Shown here: positions 5,924 through 13,450 of the stretch, one piece after another
Numbering within the stretch: the first letter of the stretch is position 1
Layout of the letters: the number at the start of each line of letters is the position of its first letter
Source: CAZAYB01 sp964489215
Lineage (GTDB): Bacteria; Planctomycetota; Phycisphaerae; Sedimentisphaerales; Anaerohalosphaeraceae
Reading direction: 5' to 3'
DNA length: 13,847 bases
Assembly: GCA_964489215.1 (NCBI GenBank)
Contig: CAZAYB010000053.1
Span: 1 to 13,847 of the forward strand
The notes under the pieces: model-generated
Database searches by the model: none
The model's input: only the letters and a program-made list of their open reading frames with translations
Told to the model about the DNA's origin: nothing
Made by a program: the position numbers and the translations under genes

Positions 5924-6505
5924 ATGTTACCTATCAATAATGGAAAACTTGTTGTAGTCAGCGGGCCCAGCGGTGTGGGTAAGAGCACTATCTGTAATGA
6001 AGTGGTAAAAAGGACAGATGCTGTTTTAAGCGTTTCAATGACTACCAGGACAAAAAGTGCGAAGGAGCAGGACGGCCGGGACTATTATTTTGTAAGCGAA
6101 GAGGAATTCAGGGATCGAATCAAGAACAGTTCCCTGCTTGAATACGCAGAGGTTTTTGGTAATTACTACGGAACGCCTGCCGATAAGGTTGAGGAAAGTC
6201 TTGAGAAGGGTAAGACGGTTATACTTGAGATAGATGTCCAGGGTGGTCTGCAGGTAAAAAAGATATTTGAAAAGGTTGTAATGATATTCATTTTGCCTCC
6301 CAACCAGAGCGATCTTGGCAACCGGATGACCGGCAGAGCCCGGGGAGAAGATGAAGCCGCGGCCAGGAAAAGGCTTGAAAAGGCAGGCCAGGAGACGGCA
6401 ATGGCATGGCAGCATTACGACCATATGGTGATAAACGACGATCTGGAACAGGCAATAAACGAAGTAATCGAGATAATAAAAAGTCATGACGGAGAAAAGA
6501 AATGA
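5924..6505 (+). CDS. gmk: Guanylate kinase
   Basis: Phosphorylates GMP to GDP with ATP, feeding GTP and dGTP synthesis; cytoplasmic. The P-loop G-P-S-G-V-G-K-S-T is at 14-22. GMP-site residues, aligned to yeast GMK by a constant offset of 4, are S38, R42, Y54, E73, Y82 and D104. The lid contains R-M-T-G-R-A-R-G, and the C-terminus has V-I-N-D-D-L-E. The length of 193 is normal. Odd point: the T-T-R-P-x-R motif reads T-T-R-T-K-S, so the second arginine (R41 in yeast) is S45, with K44 next to it. No ribosome site is visible before the ATG at 5924, which is 2 bases after the yicC stop, so translation probably depends on coupling. Its last bases overlap rpoZ by 4. Confidence 0.97.
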   Translation: MLPINNGKLVVVSGPSGVGKSTICNEVVKRTDAVLSVSMTTRTKSAKEQDGRDYYFVSEEEFRDRIKNSSLLEYAEVFGNYYGTPADKVEESLEKGKTVILEIDVQGGLQVKKIFEKVVMIFILPPNQSDLGNRMTGRARGEDEAAARKRLEKAGQETAMAWQHYDHMVINDDLEQAINEVIEIIKSHDGEKK

Positions 6506-6729
6506 TAGATGAACTTAAGGATACCACGATTATCGACAAGATCGGCGGAAGGTTTAAGCTTTCTGCCTTGATTCAGAAAAGAATGTTCGAGGTCATGGAA
6601 GGTTCGCGTCCTTTGATTGATGATGTTGAGGGAATGACACCGATAGAGGTTGTTATCGAGGAGATCAAGCAGGGAAAGATAACAGCTGATTTTGAAGGTC
6701 CTAAGCCCGAACCGAAACCTACGCTTTAA
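6502..6729 (+). CDS. rpoZ: DNA-directed RNA polymerase omega subunit
   Basis: The small omega subunit binds beta-prime and aids polymerase assembly. The 75 residues include I-D-K-I-G-G-R-F-K-L-S-A-L-I-Q-K-R (11-27), the typical omega core, then S-R-P-L-I-D-D and a T-P-I-E-V-V-I-E-E-I helix, ending in a short proline/lysine tail. It is somewhat shorter than E. coli omega (91). The ATG shares an ATGA with the gmk stop, so the two are translationally coupled. The gmk-rpoZ-coaBC order is widespread in bacteria and supports the call. Confidence 0.93.
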   Translation: MIDELKDTTIIDKIGGRFKLSALIQKRMFEVMEGSRPLIDDVEGMTPIEVVIEEIKQGKITADFEGPKPEPKPTL

Positions 6730-6740
6730 GGGATTTGCAG

Positions 6741-7313
6741 ATGGCGCCTCAAGCTGAAATTGAGCTTAGCGTGAATATTCTTTTGGGTGTCAGCGGTGGA
6801 GTTGCGGCCTATAAGGCAGTGGACCTTGCAAGCAAACTGACACAAGCAAATGCGAGGGTACAGACTATACTGACCGAAAACGCTCAGAGGTTTGTTGGTG
6901 CGTTGAGTTTTGAGTCGGTAAGCAAAGGGCCGGTTCATACAACCATGTGGCAAAAGGAACGTGAATATAAAATAGGGCATATAAACCTTGCAGAATGGGC
7001 GGATTTGGTGGTGGTGGCACCTGCTACGGCGAATATAATCGCTAAAACCGCAGGGGGGATATGTGATGATATGCTTAGTACGACGCTTTGTGTCTGCTGG
7101 CAAAAGCCATGGATAATGGCCCCTGCGATGAACGAAAGGATGTGGGAAAATCCCGTTACTAAGGAAAATGTCGAGAAGTTAAAAAAACTTGGTGCGGTTA
7201 TTTGCGGGCCTGGTAAAGGCAAACTTGCCTGCGGGGATGAGGGTATGGGGAGGATGAGTGAAACGGACGAGATCATGGCTCAGATAGTAAAGACGGCTGA
7301 AAAAATCTGTTAG
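6741..7313 (+). CDS. coaC: Phosphopantothenoylcysteine decarboxylase (CoaC half of a split CoaBC)
   Basis: FMN-dependent decarboxylation of 4'-phosphopantothenoylcysteine to 4'-phosphopantetheine in coenzyme A synthesis. The 190-residue protein is the whole flavoprotein domain: G-V-S-G-G-V-A-A-Y-K (16-25) at the FMN site, catalytic H80 in I-G-H-I-N-L-A, A-P-A-T-A-N-I-I-A-K (93-102), P-A-M-N (128-131), and the substrate flap A-C-G-D-E-G-M-G-R-M (163-172) with the reactive C164. The ATG at 6741 is chosen because AAGGGA (6728-6733) lies 7 bases upstream; an in-frame TTG two codons earlier is less likely. In most bacteria this domain is fused to the CoaB synthetase; here it ends with a stop and the synthetase follows as its own gene 44 bases on. 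Confidence 0.95.
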   Translation: MAPQAEIELSVNILLGVSGGVAAYKAVDLASKLTQANARVQTILTENAQRFVGALSFESVSKGPVHTTMWQKEREYKIGHINLAEWADLVVVAPATANIIAKTAGGICDDMLSTTLCVCWQKPWIMAPAMNERMWENPVTKENVEKLKKLGAVICGPGKGKLACGDEGMGRMSETDEIMAQIVKTAEKIC

Positions 7314-7357
7314 CAGGGGTTTTCAGTTTATACAATTATTAAGCTATCGGTGCGGTA

Positions 7358-7993
7358 ATGAGAATATTAATCACAGCTTCTGCGACGAGAGAATATATTG
7401 ACCCGGTTCGGTTTATATCCAACGCCAGCAGCGGCAGGATGGGGTATGAGCTTGCCAGGGCAGCTTCCAGGCTCGGTCATGAGGTGATTGTTATAAGCGG
7501 GCCGTCAAAGCTTAGAAAGCCGATTGGTTCGGAAATGATTTATGTCGAGACGACTGAGCAGATGTTCGGTGCTGTTAAGGATAATTTCAACCGGTGCGAT
7601 TGTCTTATAATGGCAGCAGCGGTTTCCGATTATACGCCTGTGCGAACATCATCGAAAAAGATTAAAAAAACGGCAGATAATCTTACGATTACCTTCAAGG
7701 CTACCAAAGACATTCTTAAGTGGGCAGGCAGGAATAAACGGAAAGGACAGTTTGTAACAGGTTTTGCACTGGAGGACAGGAGCCTGAGGAAAAACGCAGA
7801 GGAAAAACTTGCTAAAAAAAACGCTGACATGATCGTCGCAAATAAGCCGACAGCGATAGGGGCTCGTAACTCCAGCGTGTATGTGAAAATCCGGGGACAA
7901 AAATGGATAGATTTCGGTCTGCTTACCAAAAAGGCAGCGGCCAATAAAATAATCAAACTGATCGAGCAATACCGCAGCCAGTATAAAATTTGA
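7358..7993 (+). CDS. coaB: Phosphopantothenate--cysteine ligase (CoaB half of a split CoaBC)
   Basis: Joins cysteine to 4'-phosphopantothenate, in bacterial enzymes usually with CTP, to supply the CoaC substrate. The 211 residues match the DFP domain: I-D-P-V-R-F-I-S-N-A-S-S-G-R-M-G (14-29), where R18 and N22 match R206 and N210 of E. coli CoaBC; A-A-A-V-S-D-Y (86-92); K-I-K-K (101-104), matching the K289 region; F-A-L-E-D (136-140); and D-M-I-V-A-N-K (157-163). Odd point: the opening I-T-A-G-G/P-T-R-E reads I-T-A-S-A-T-R-E, so the usual small nucleotide loop is altered. Only a weak ribosome site (GCGG) precedes the ATG. It is in a different frame from coaC with no continuity, so this is a true two-gene arrangement. 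It ends the rightward cluster, facing ptsP. Confidence 0.94.
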   Translation: MRILITASATREYIDPVRFISNASSGRMGYELARAASRLGHEVIVISGPSKLRKPIGSEMIYVETTEQMFGAVKDNFNRCDCLIMAAAVSDYTPVRTSSKKIKKTADNLTITFKATKDILKWAGRNKRKGQFVTGFALEDRSLRKNAEEKLAKKNADMIVANKPTAIGARNSSVYVKIRGQKWIDFGLLTKKAAANKIIKLIEQYRSQYKI

Positions 7994-8042
7994 TTGAGCT
8001 GTCGTGGTTCGGCGCCTGGCGCACTTAAAGTTATGCCTGTTG

Positions 8043-10295
8043 TTAGAATTGGTTTTGAATATCAAGCACTTCTGCTATTGAATCGCTGGTGGTAAGGGTT
8101 AAAACTTTTTTAGCAAGTTTGCGTGCTCGCTTAACATCAATTTTTTCTACAGCATTTTGTACATCCGGAACCGCTGAAGGGTCTATCGAAAGAATGCGAA
8201 CACCAACGCCGATTAAGAACTCCAGATAATGGGTCTGTCTTGCCATATCTCCGCAGATGCTGATTTCCTTTCCAGAACGATTGACGCTTTTGACCACATG
8301 AGCGATGCTTCGGAGTACAGCTGGATGATGAGGAATGTAAAAATTTTCTACATTCTGGTTGGTTCTGTCAACCCCGAGCATAAACTGAATGAAGTCGTTA
8401 GTGCCAATAGAGAAAAAATCCGCTTCAGCGGCAAAGGCGTCAATCAGATTGACCACCGAGGGAAGCTCAACCATCATTCCGATTTTGGGATTGCTGTTGT
8501 GGCTTAAGTTTTCATTTTCCAGCTGACTTATACATTCATACACTATTTGCTTTGCGGTTGTAAACTCCTCGAGACTGGATATCATCGGAAACATTATGCG
8601 TACATCGGCACCTTCCGAGGCCCTTAGCATTGCCCTTATCTGAGAAGTGAACACGTCGTTGTTTTGCAGTGAAAATCTTATGCTTCTCATTCCGAGACTG
8701 GGGTTCTGCTCGGTGGGATTTTCATAATAAGACAGTACCTTGTCGCCTCCGATGTCAAGGGTTCTAAAGACTACCGGCTTGCCCTGCATAGCCTTGACAA
8801 GTCTGCGGTACGGTACAAGCTGTTCGGTTTCAGATGGAAAATCGTTTCTGATTATGAAAGGGAACTCCGTGCGGTAAAGCCCGATACCTTCAAGTCCAAG
8901 CTCCGATGCGACTCCAAGGTCGCTTAGAAGATTTATATTCGCTCTTAAAATTATTCGCGTACCGTCGCTGGTAAGTGTTGTTGGTTTGGCAATGAACTGC
9001 TTTTCCCTGAGCTGCTGATGTTCATGGATTCTCTGGGAAATACTGCTTACCACATCCTGTGCAGGCTCAAGATATATGTTTCCAGTTTCGCCGTCTATGA
9101 GTACATCAATATTTTTTCTGATGTTCATTAAAGCCGATTTATTCGTAACGACCATTGGTATTTTAAGCGACCGAGCAAGAATCGCCAGGTGGCTTGTAAC
9201 CGCCCCGCCTACCAGGATTATACCGACGGCTTCTTCGGAACTTATCCGGAGCAAATCCGAAGGGAAAAGGTTTCGCACTATCAGAATCTGGTTACTGTAC
9301 TGGCCGAGGGTTTCCTTTTCCTGCATAAGGTTGCCGACAAGACGGACGGTTAAGTCTTCTATGTCCTGGACTTTTTCACGCACGTAATCGTTTTTACTGG
9401 AGGTGAAGATGCTGATATATTCGCTGGCTATTTTCAAAACCGCTTCAGGGGGGTTTTCACCCTGCTCGATAAGTTTACGCATCGTACCGATAAATTCGTG
9501 ATCCTTTAATATCATAAGATGCGAAGCGAAAATGAGACTGGCGGCATCAGAGAGTTTTTCTTCAATCTGACTCTGGAGGTTTTCAAGCTGTTTGCGTGTC
9601 ATATCAAGAGCGGCTTCGAAATCCTCCATAGTATAGCCCGTTTCGAAGTGTTTCTCCATGAGGTTTGCGAATGACCTTTGCTTGTCGATAACCCTTGCCT
9701 TTGCATGTGCAAATCCAAACGAGGCGCTTTTGCCGCGGATAAAACGAAGCTCCTCAGGTATTTCGGATTCCTGCTTAGGTTCATGGCTTACATGCATTGT
9801 CATCAGGAACTTTGCGTTTTCGATGATGTTGGCAAGCTGAGATGCAACAGCCCTGCAGGCCATTATGTCCTGTTTTTCAAAGGGATTTTTATGACGCTGA
9901 AGAACCAGAACACCTATTCTTTGCAGGCCCCTTGTAATCGGCACCGCTAAAAAGTTTTCATATTTTTCTTCATCGATATCATTGAAATGCTCATTGGACG
10001 GGTCCTCGTTGGCATTGCTTACGCATAAAGGCCTTAGCTCCTTAAGTGCCTTTCCGGTAAGGCCCTGGCCCAGCTGCAAAGCTACTTTTCCAATTGCCTG
10101 AGGCTTAAGACCGACTGTGGCCTTTAGCATAAGCTGCTCTTCATCATCGTCATAGATATAAATGGAGCAGACGTTGACCTTCATGTGAGAAGCTACCATC
10201 TCGACTGTCCGCTGCATAAAATTTTCAACGCTTATGCTCTCGCGAAACAGATGATTCAGTTCACCGATATCACAAAGCAGCTGAATGTGTTCCAT
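8043..10295 (-). CDS. ptsP: PtsP-like phosphoenolpyruvate--protein phosphotransferase with GAF domain
   Basis: An enzyme I paralogue that takes phosphate from phosphoenolpyruvate and passes it to an HPr-like protein (NPr in the nitrogen PTS). The 750 residues match PtsP (748 in E. coli). GAF domain: about 1-165. Enzyme I N-terminal domain: about 185-310. Phosphohistidine domain: H369 in G-G-A-V-T-S-H-L-A-I-L-A-R. PEP-binding barrel: about 437-720, with R-T-E-F (475-478), R511 before T-L-D-I-G-G-D-K, G-M-R-S-I-R (535-540), M-M-V-E (607-610), G-T-N-D-F (631-635) and C-G-D-M-A (681-685). All catalytic elements are present, so it should be active. No HPr, NPr or enzyme II gene is in the window. 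The ATG at 10295 has only a weak GGA upstream. A promoter overlapping the pyrE stop and a leader hairpin suggest separate control. It converges on coaB with a 49-base gap and no clear terminator. Confidence 0.94.
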   Translation of the reverse strand: MEHIQLLCDIGELNHLFRESISVENFMQRTVEMVASHMKVNVCSIYIYDDDEEQLMLKATVGLKPQAIGKVALQLGQGLTGKALKELRPLCVSNANEDPSNEHFNDIDEEKYENFLAVPITRGLQRIGVLVLQRHKNPFEKQDIMACRAVASQLANIIENAKFLMTMHVSHEPKQESEIPEELRFIRGKSASFGFAHAKARVIDKQRSFANLMEKHFETGYTMEDFEAALDMTRKQLENLQSQIEEKLSDAASLIFASHLMILKDHEFIGTMRKLIEQGENPPEAVLKIASEYISIFTSSKNDYVREKVQDIEDLTVRLVGNLMQEKETLGQYSNQILIVRNLFPSDLLRISSEEAVGIILVGGAVTSHLAILARSLKIPMVVTNKSALMNIRKNIDVLIDGETGNIYLEPAQDVVSSISQRIHEHQQLREKQFIAKPTTLTSDGTRIILRANINLLSDLGVASELGLEGIGLYRTEFPFIIRNDFPSETEQLVPYRRLVKAMQGKPVVFRTLDIGGDKVLSYYENPTEQNPSLGMRSIRFSLQNNDVFTSQIRAMLRASEGADVRIMFPMISSLEEFTTAKQIVYECISQLENENLSHNSNPKIGMMVELPSVVNLIDAFAAEADFFSIGTNDFIQFMLGVDRTNQNVENFYIPHHPAVLRSIAHVVKSVNRSGKEISICGDMARQTHYLEFLIGVGVRILSIDPSAVPDVQNAVEKIDVKRARKLAKKVLTLTTSDSIAEVLDIQNQF

Positions 10296-10325
10296 AAGTT
10301 TATCCGTTTACCATTTCGGTCCCGG

Positions 10326-10348
10326 CTGCGTTACGAAAGTATACGCAG
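10326..10348 (-). promoter_or_regulatory. Hairpin in the ptsP leader
   Basis: CTGCGT (10326-10331) pairs with ACGCAG (10343-10348), continued by TAC/GTA around a 4-base loop with one bulged base, giving a 9-bp stem. It lies in the predicted untranslated leader of ptsP, about 30 bases before the ATG. No T-run follows on the minus strand, so it is not an intrinsic terminator. It may stabilise the message or bind a regulator. Confidence 0.45.
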
Positions 10349-10371
10349 ATATCCGTCAGGACCATAACCGC

Positions 10372-10406
10372 ATTGAGTATATATAAAATTATCACAAAGA
10401 CTCAAT
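10372..10406 (-). promoter_or_regulatory. Predicted ptsP promoter within a 7-bp inverted repeat
   Basis: On the minus strand TTGAGT (10400-10405), 18 bases and TATACT (10376-10381) form a good promoter whose -35 overlaps the pyrE stop. The same region is bounded by a perfect inverted repeat, ATTGAGT (10372-10378) and ACTCAAT (10400-10406), so each promoter element touches one arm. RNA would start near 10369, leaving a leader of about 74 bases. A regulator binding both arms is possible but not shown. Confidence 0.45.
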
Positions 10407-10926
10407 CCTTAATTCCTAAATCATCTTTTGTCAATATACTGTCGAAATCAAAGCCTGCCTTTTCAATATTTTCCGATGCACCTTGTTTACGGTCAATGAC
10501 GGATACAATTTTTTTCAGCTTTGCTCCTGCTTCAGTTATTATCCGGGCAGCTTCTATTACCTGGCCTCCTGTTGTTGCGATATCCTCGACCAGAAGGACC
10601 ACGTCGTTTTCGGTAAGCACACCTTCTATCATTTTGCCGGTGCCGTAACCTTTTTTACTGTTGCGTATGATTATCCATGGTTTGTCCGTCTGCATAGCTG
10701 TTGCAGCGGCAAGGGCGACACCGCCAAGTTCTGCACCGGCTATCATCGTTACATCGCTGTCTGCATGTTTGGCAAATTCCTCCGCAAGTGCGCTAAGAAT
10801 ATCAGGACAGGTCTCGAAAAGGTATTTGTCAAGGTAATACTTGCTTTTTTTTCCGCTTCTTAATGTAAAATCGCCTTCGAGATAGGCTGTTTCCCTGATT
10901 CTTTTTATCAGTTGTTCTCGCTGCAT
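10402..10926 (-). CDS. pyrE: Orotate phosphoribosyltransferase
   Basis: Transfers the phosphoribosyl group of PRPP to orotate to form OMP in pyrimidine synthesis. The ATG at 10926 is chosen because AGGAGA (10932-10937) lies 5 bases upstream; the frame is open further to 11067, but that extension would run into purB and has no family resemblance. The 174-residue protein has F-T-L-R-S-G-K-K-S-K-Y-Y-L-D (20-33), the orotate-site region; K-K-G-Y-G-T-G (91-97) of the catalytic loop; the PRPP motif V-V-L-L-V-E-D-I-A-T-T-G-G (109-121); and V-I-D-R-K-Q-G-A (143-150). It is shorter than E. coli PyrE (213), as in several other lineages. It follows purB with a 55-base gap and probably shares its transcript. 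Confidence 0.95.
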   Translation of the reverse strand: MQREQLIKRIRETAYLEGDFTLRSGKKSKYYLDKYLFETCPDILSALAEEFAKHADSDVTMIAGAELGGVALAAATAMQTDKPWIIIRNSKKGYGTGKMIEGVLTENDVVLLVEDIATTGGQVIEAARIITEAGAKLKKIVSVIDRKQGASENIEKAGFDFDSILTKDDLGIKD

Positions 10927-10981
10927 CAGTTTCTCCTGTGACCTTTGTAAAATATATTTTTGATTACTGATTTGAAAATAT

Positions 10982-12415
10982 TCAAACTTTAAGCTTGACC
11001 TCTTTTTTAATTTTTTTACTGTACTTTCTTCTGATAGCGGTAACGTTATTGGTAATGAACTCATCAACCTGTGCCGCTGCTGCCCCGATATAGCTTACAG
11101 GCTGCATTACAGAATCGAAGTCAATTTTGCTGAAGTCAGGATCCTTTTTCAACCTTTCGATCAGGTCGTTGCTTTTTCCGTACATTTTTACCTGCTTAGC
11201 GGCATTGTGGGAATGAACCCTTATCTTTTCATGAAGTTTCTGACGGTCCCCTCCTGCCTTTACCGCTGCCATGAGAATGTTTTCAGTTGCCATAAAGGGA
11301 AGCTCAGCCTCAATTCGTGCCTGTATAACCTTTGGGTAAACGACAAGTCCAGATGTTACGTTTATAAGTATTTCAAGAATTCCGTCTGTTGCCAGAAAAG
11401 CTTCGGGTATGCTCACTCTCCTGTTAGCCGAGTCGTCAAGGGTTCTTTCGAGCCACTGCTCAGCAGCAGTCTGTGCAGGGTTTGACGCAAGAGATATAAC
11501 CAGTCTTGACAGTGATGTAGCCCGTTCACATCTCATCGGGTTCCTTTTATATGCCATAGCTGAAGAGCCGATCTGAGACTTTGCGAACGGTTCTTCCATT
11601 TCCTTGAGATTAGCTAAAAGGCGGATATCGTTGCACATCTTATGACCGGACTGTGCGATAAGCGAAAGACAGTTAAGCACCATCGAATCTATCTTTCGCG
11701 GGTATGTCTGACCGGTTACATCACAGCTTTTTTTGAAGTTAAAAGCTTTGGTTACAATCTGGTCGAGCTTTTTTACCTTTTTATAATCCCCGTTAAACAG
11801 AGCCAGGAATGAAGCCTGGGTTCCGGTTGTACCCTTGACCCCTCTAAAGGGCATATTTTCAATACAGTCTTGAACAGCTTTTAGGTCCATAACGAAATCC
11901 TGGCACCACAAAGTAGCCCTTTTGCCGACAGTTGTAAGCTGAGCTGGCTGATAATGGGTAAAGCCCAGGGTGGGCATGTTCCTGTATTTTTTAGCGAAGG
12001 CAGCAAGTTTGTCGATTACCGACGCCAGTTTTGCAGCCAGTATTGAAAGAGCGCCCCTTAAAATAATAAGATCGGCGTTATCCCCGACATAACAGCTTGT
12101 TGCACCGAGGTGTATTATCCCCGCTGCCTTTGGGGCCGCATCAGCGAAAGTGTGAACATGTGCCATAACATCATGGCGGAACTTTTTTTCATATCGACCT
12201 GCCCTGGCAAAGTCTATATCGTCAAGATGCTGAGCCATCTGGTTTATCTGTTCATCTGTGATATCGAGCCCGAGCTGTTTTTCGGCTTTTGCAAGTTCGA
12301 GCCATAACTTTCGCCATGTGGCGAATTTCATTTCAGGCGAGAAAAGTTCGCTCATAGCCTCAGAGGCGTTTCTTTTAACCAGAGGGCTTTCATATTTATT
12401 AAACTTTTTAGCCAT
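10982..12415 (-). CDS. purB: Adenylosuccinate lyase, animal-like subtype
   Basis: Releases fumarate from SAICAR and from adenylosuccinate, two steps of purine synthesis. The 477-residue protein belongs to the fumarase/aspartase superfamily. H-D-V-M-A-H-V-H-T-F (81-90), catalytic H154 in G-F-T-H-Y-Q-P-A-Q-L, and the signature loop G-S-S-A-M-A-Y-K-R-N-P-M-R (283-295) with its catalytic serine are present. The C-terminal half reads like human ADSL, for example E-R-T-L-D-D-S-A-N-R-R (323-333) and L-P-F-M-A-T-E-N-I (372-380), rather than the shorter B. subtilis type. Odd point: the signature proline (S-A-M-P) is alanine at 288. The tail is strongly basic. The ATG at 12415 has GGAGAG 5 bases upstream and overlaps the aldo/keto reductase stop by 8 bases; an in-frame TTG at 12439 is rejected. 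Confidence 0.96.
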   Translation of the reverse strand: MAKKFNKYESPLVKRNASEAMSELFSPEMKFATWRKLWLELAKAEKQLGLDITDEQINQMAQHLDDIDFARAGRYEKKFRHDVMAHVHTFADAAPKAAGIIHLGATSCYVGDNADLIILRGALSILAAKLASVIDKLAAFAKKYRNMPTLGFTHYQPAQLTTVGKRATLWCQDFVMDLKAVQDCIENMPFRGVKGTTGTQASFLALFNGDYKKVKKLDQIVTKAFNFKKSCDVTGQTYPRKIDSMVLNCLSLIAQSGHKMCNDIRLLANLKEMEEPFAKSQIGSSAMAYKRNPMRCERATSLSRLVISLASNPAQTAAEQWLERTLDDSANRRVSIPEAFLATDGILEILINVTSGLVVYPKVIQARIEAELPFMATENILMAAVKAGGDRQKLHEKIRVHSHNAAKQVKMYGKSNDLIERLKKDPDFSKIDFDSVMQPVSYIGAAAAQVDEFITNNVTAIRRKYSKKIKKEVKLKV

Positions 12416-13364
12416 AAATGCTCTCCATAAGCTCTTCAATTTGATTTTGATCTTCGTGACTTAGAATCCAGTCGCCAGCCTTTGCCGTTTCGCTTATCTG
12501 GCCCGGCTTTCTGGCGCCTACTATAGCAGCGGTTACCTCATCCTTTCTAAGGACCCACGCCACCGCAAGCTGGGCAAGGGTTTTATCATTTCGCCGGGTG
12601 ATGTCCTTTAAGCCTTCGAGCAGTTTAAGATTGGCGCTTAGCCTTGGCTCCTTAAAATTCGGATCGGTCTGCCTTACATCATTTTCTGATATTTTTTCCC
12701 GGGCGTCCTTTCCGTATTTACCGGTCAGCAGTCCTTTTTCCATAGGGCTGTAGCATATCACACCGATATTGTTCTGCCGGCAATATGGAAGGGTTTCTTC
12801 TTCAATCTCTCTTGTGAGCATATTATAAACAGGCTGTAATGAAGCCAAAGGGTGAATTTTCCTTACACGTTCCATTTGCTCCGGGCTGAAGTTTGAAACC
12901 CCGAGGTACCTTACTTTCCCTTGTTTAACACATTTAGCCATGGCTTCATAGGCTTCTTCAACCATATTGTCCGGATTGGGCCAGTGCATCTGATACAGGT
13001 CTATTGCCTCTATCCCCAGCCGTTTAAGGCTTTGTTCGCATTGACGCATTATTGAGTCCGGATTCAGGTCAGGTTTTCGTTTCTTGTTTTCATCACAGAC
13101 AAGGCCGCATTTGGTGGCAATTATCGGTTTTTCGCTTACTTCCTTCAAAGCCTTGCCTATTACCTCTTCGGAATGTCCGCAGCCGTATGCCCAGGCGGTA
13201 TCTATCCAGTTAATACCGTTATCCAGTGCCTCTTTTATTGCGTTTTTAGAGTCTTCATCATTTTGCGGGCCCCATCCGTACTGCCATGGCCCCCCTATCG
13301 CCCAGGTCCCAAGGCCTACACGTGTCAGCTCAAGTTCCGTAAATCCAAGTTTTTTAGTAAGCAT
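12408..13364 (-). CDS. Aldo/keto reductase
   Basis: An NADPH-dependent (by family) cytoplasmic oxidoreductase of carbonyl substrates. The 318 residues form one barrel with the full catalytic set: D55 and Y60 in I-D-T-A-W-A-Y-G, K85 in A-T-K-C-G, and H127 in Y-Q-M-H-W-P-N-P. Cofactor-side motifs include G-V-S-N-F-S (155-160), C-Y-S-P-M-E-K-G-L-L-T-G (204-215) and the C-terminal V-G-A-R-K-P-G-Q (282-289). The sequence resembles the YghZ/IolS-like branch; the substrate cannot be told. AGGGGG lies about 5 bases before the ATG. Its 3' end overlaps purB by 8 bases, so it is the leading gene of an akr-purB-pyrE unit. Why a reductase should be coupled to purine synthesis is not evident. Confidence 0.95.
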   Translation of the reverse strand: MLTKKLGFTELELTRVGLGTWAIGGPWQYGWGPQNDEDSKNAIKEALDNGINWIDTAWAYGCGHSEEVIGKALKEVSEKPIIATKCGLVCDENKKRKPDLNPDSIMRQCEQSLKRLGIEAIDLYQMHWPNPDNMVEEAYEAMAKCVKQGKVRYLGVSNFSPEQMERVRKIHPLASLQPVYNMLTREIEEETLPYCRQNNIGVICYSPMEKGLLTGKYGKDAREKISENDVRQTDPNFKEPRLSANLKLLEGLKDITRRNDKTLAQLAVAWVLRKDEVTAAIVGARKPGQISETAKAGDWILSHEDQNQIEELMESIYG

Positions 13365-13385
13365 TTAAGCCCCCTTTCATAAAAA

Positions 13386-13414
13386 ATCATAGAATCAATT
13401 CAAATGGATGGTAA
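13386..13414 (-). promoter_or_regulatory. Weak candidate promoter of the aldo/keto reductase-purB unit
   Basis: On the minus strand TTACCA (13409-13414), 17 bases and TATGAT (13386-13391) match the consensus moderately. A 6-bp inverted repeat, TAGAAT (13390-13395) and ATTCTA (13414-13419), frames it. The gap to the upstream symporter gene is 86 bases, room enough for a separate promoter, but the match is not strong. Confidence 0.3.
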
Positions 13415-13450
13415 TTCTAACATGAAACCCCCCTTTTGGCAAATAGTTTG

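Noticed and set aside
6741..7993. Frameshift or sequencing error splitting a fused coaBC
   Set aside because: Both halves begin and end at the natural domain borders, the first has a proper stop, the second its own ATG, and the 44 bases between show no residual linker coding.
7994..8042. Bidirectional terminator between coaB and ptsP
   Set aside because: The only stem is GCGC-CTG-GCGC at 8012-8022, four base pairs with no T-tract on either side; too weak to call.
10927..11067. 47-residue N-terminal extension of PyrE
   Set aside because: It would overlap the end of purB, has no family resemblance, and AGGAGA directly precedes the ATG at 10926.
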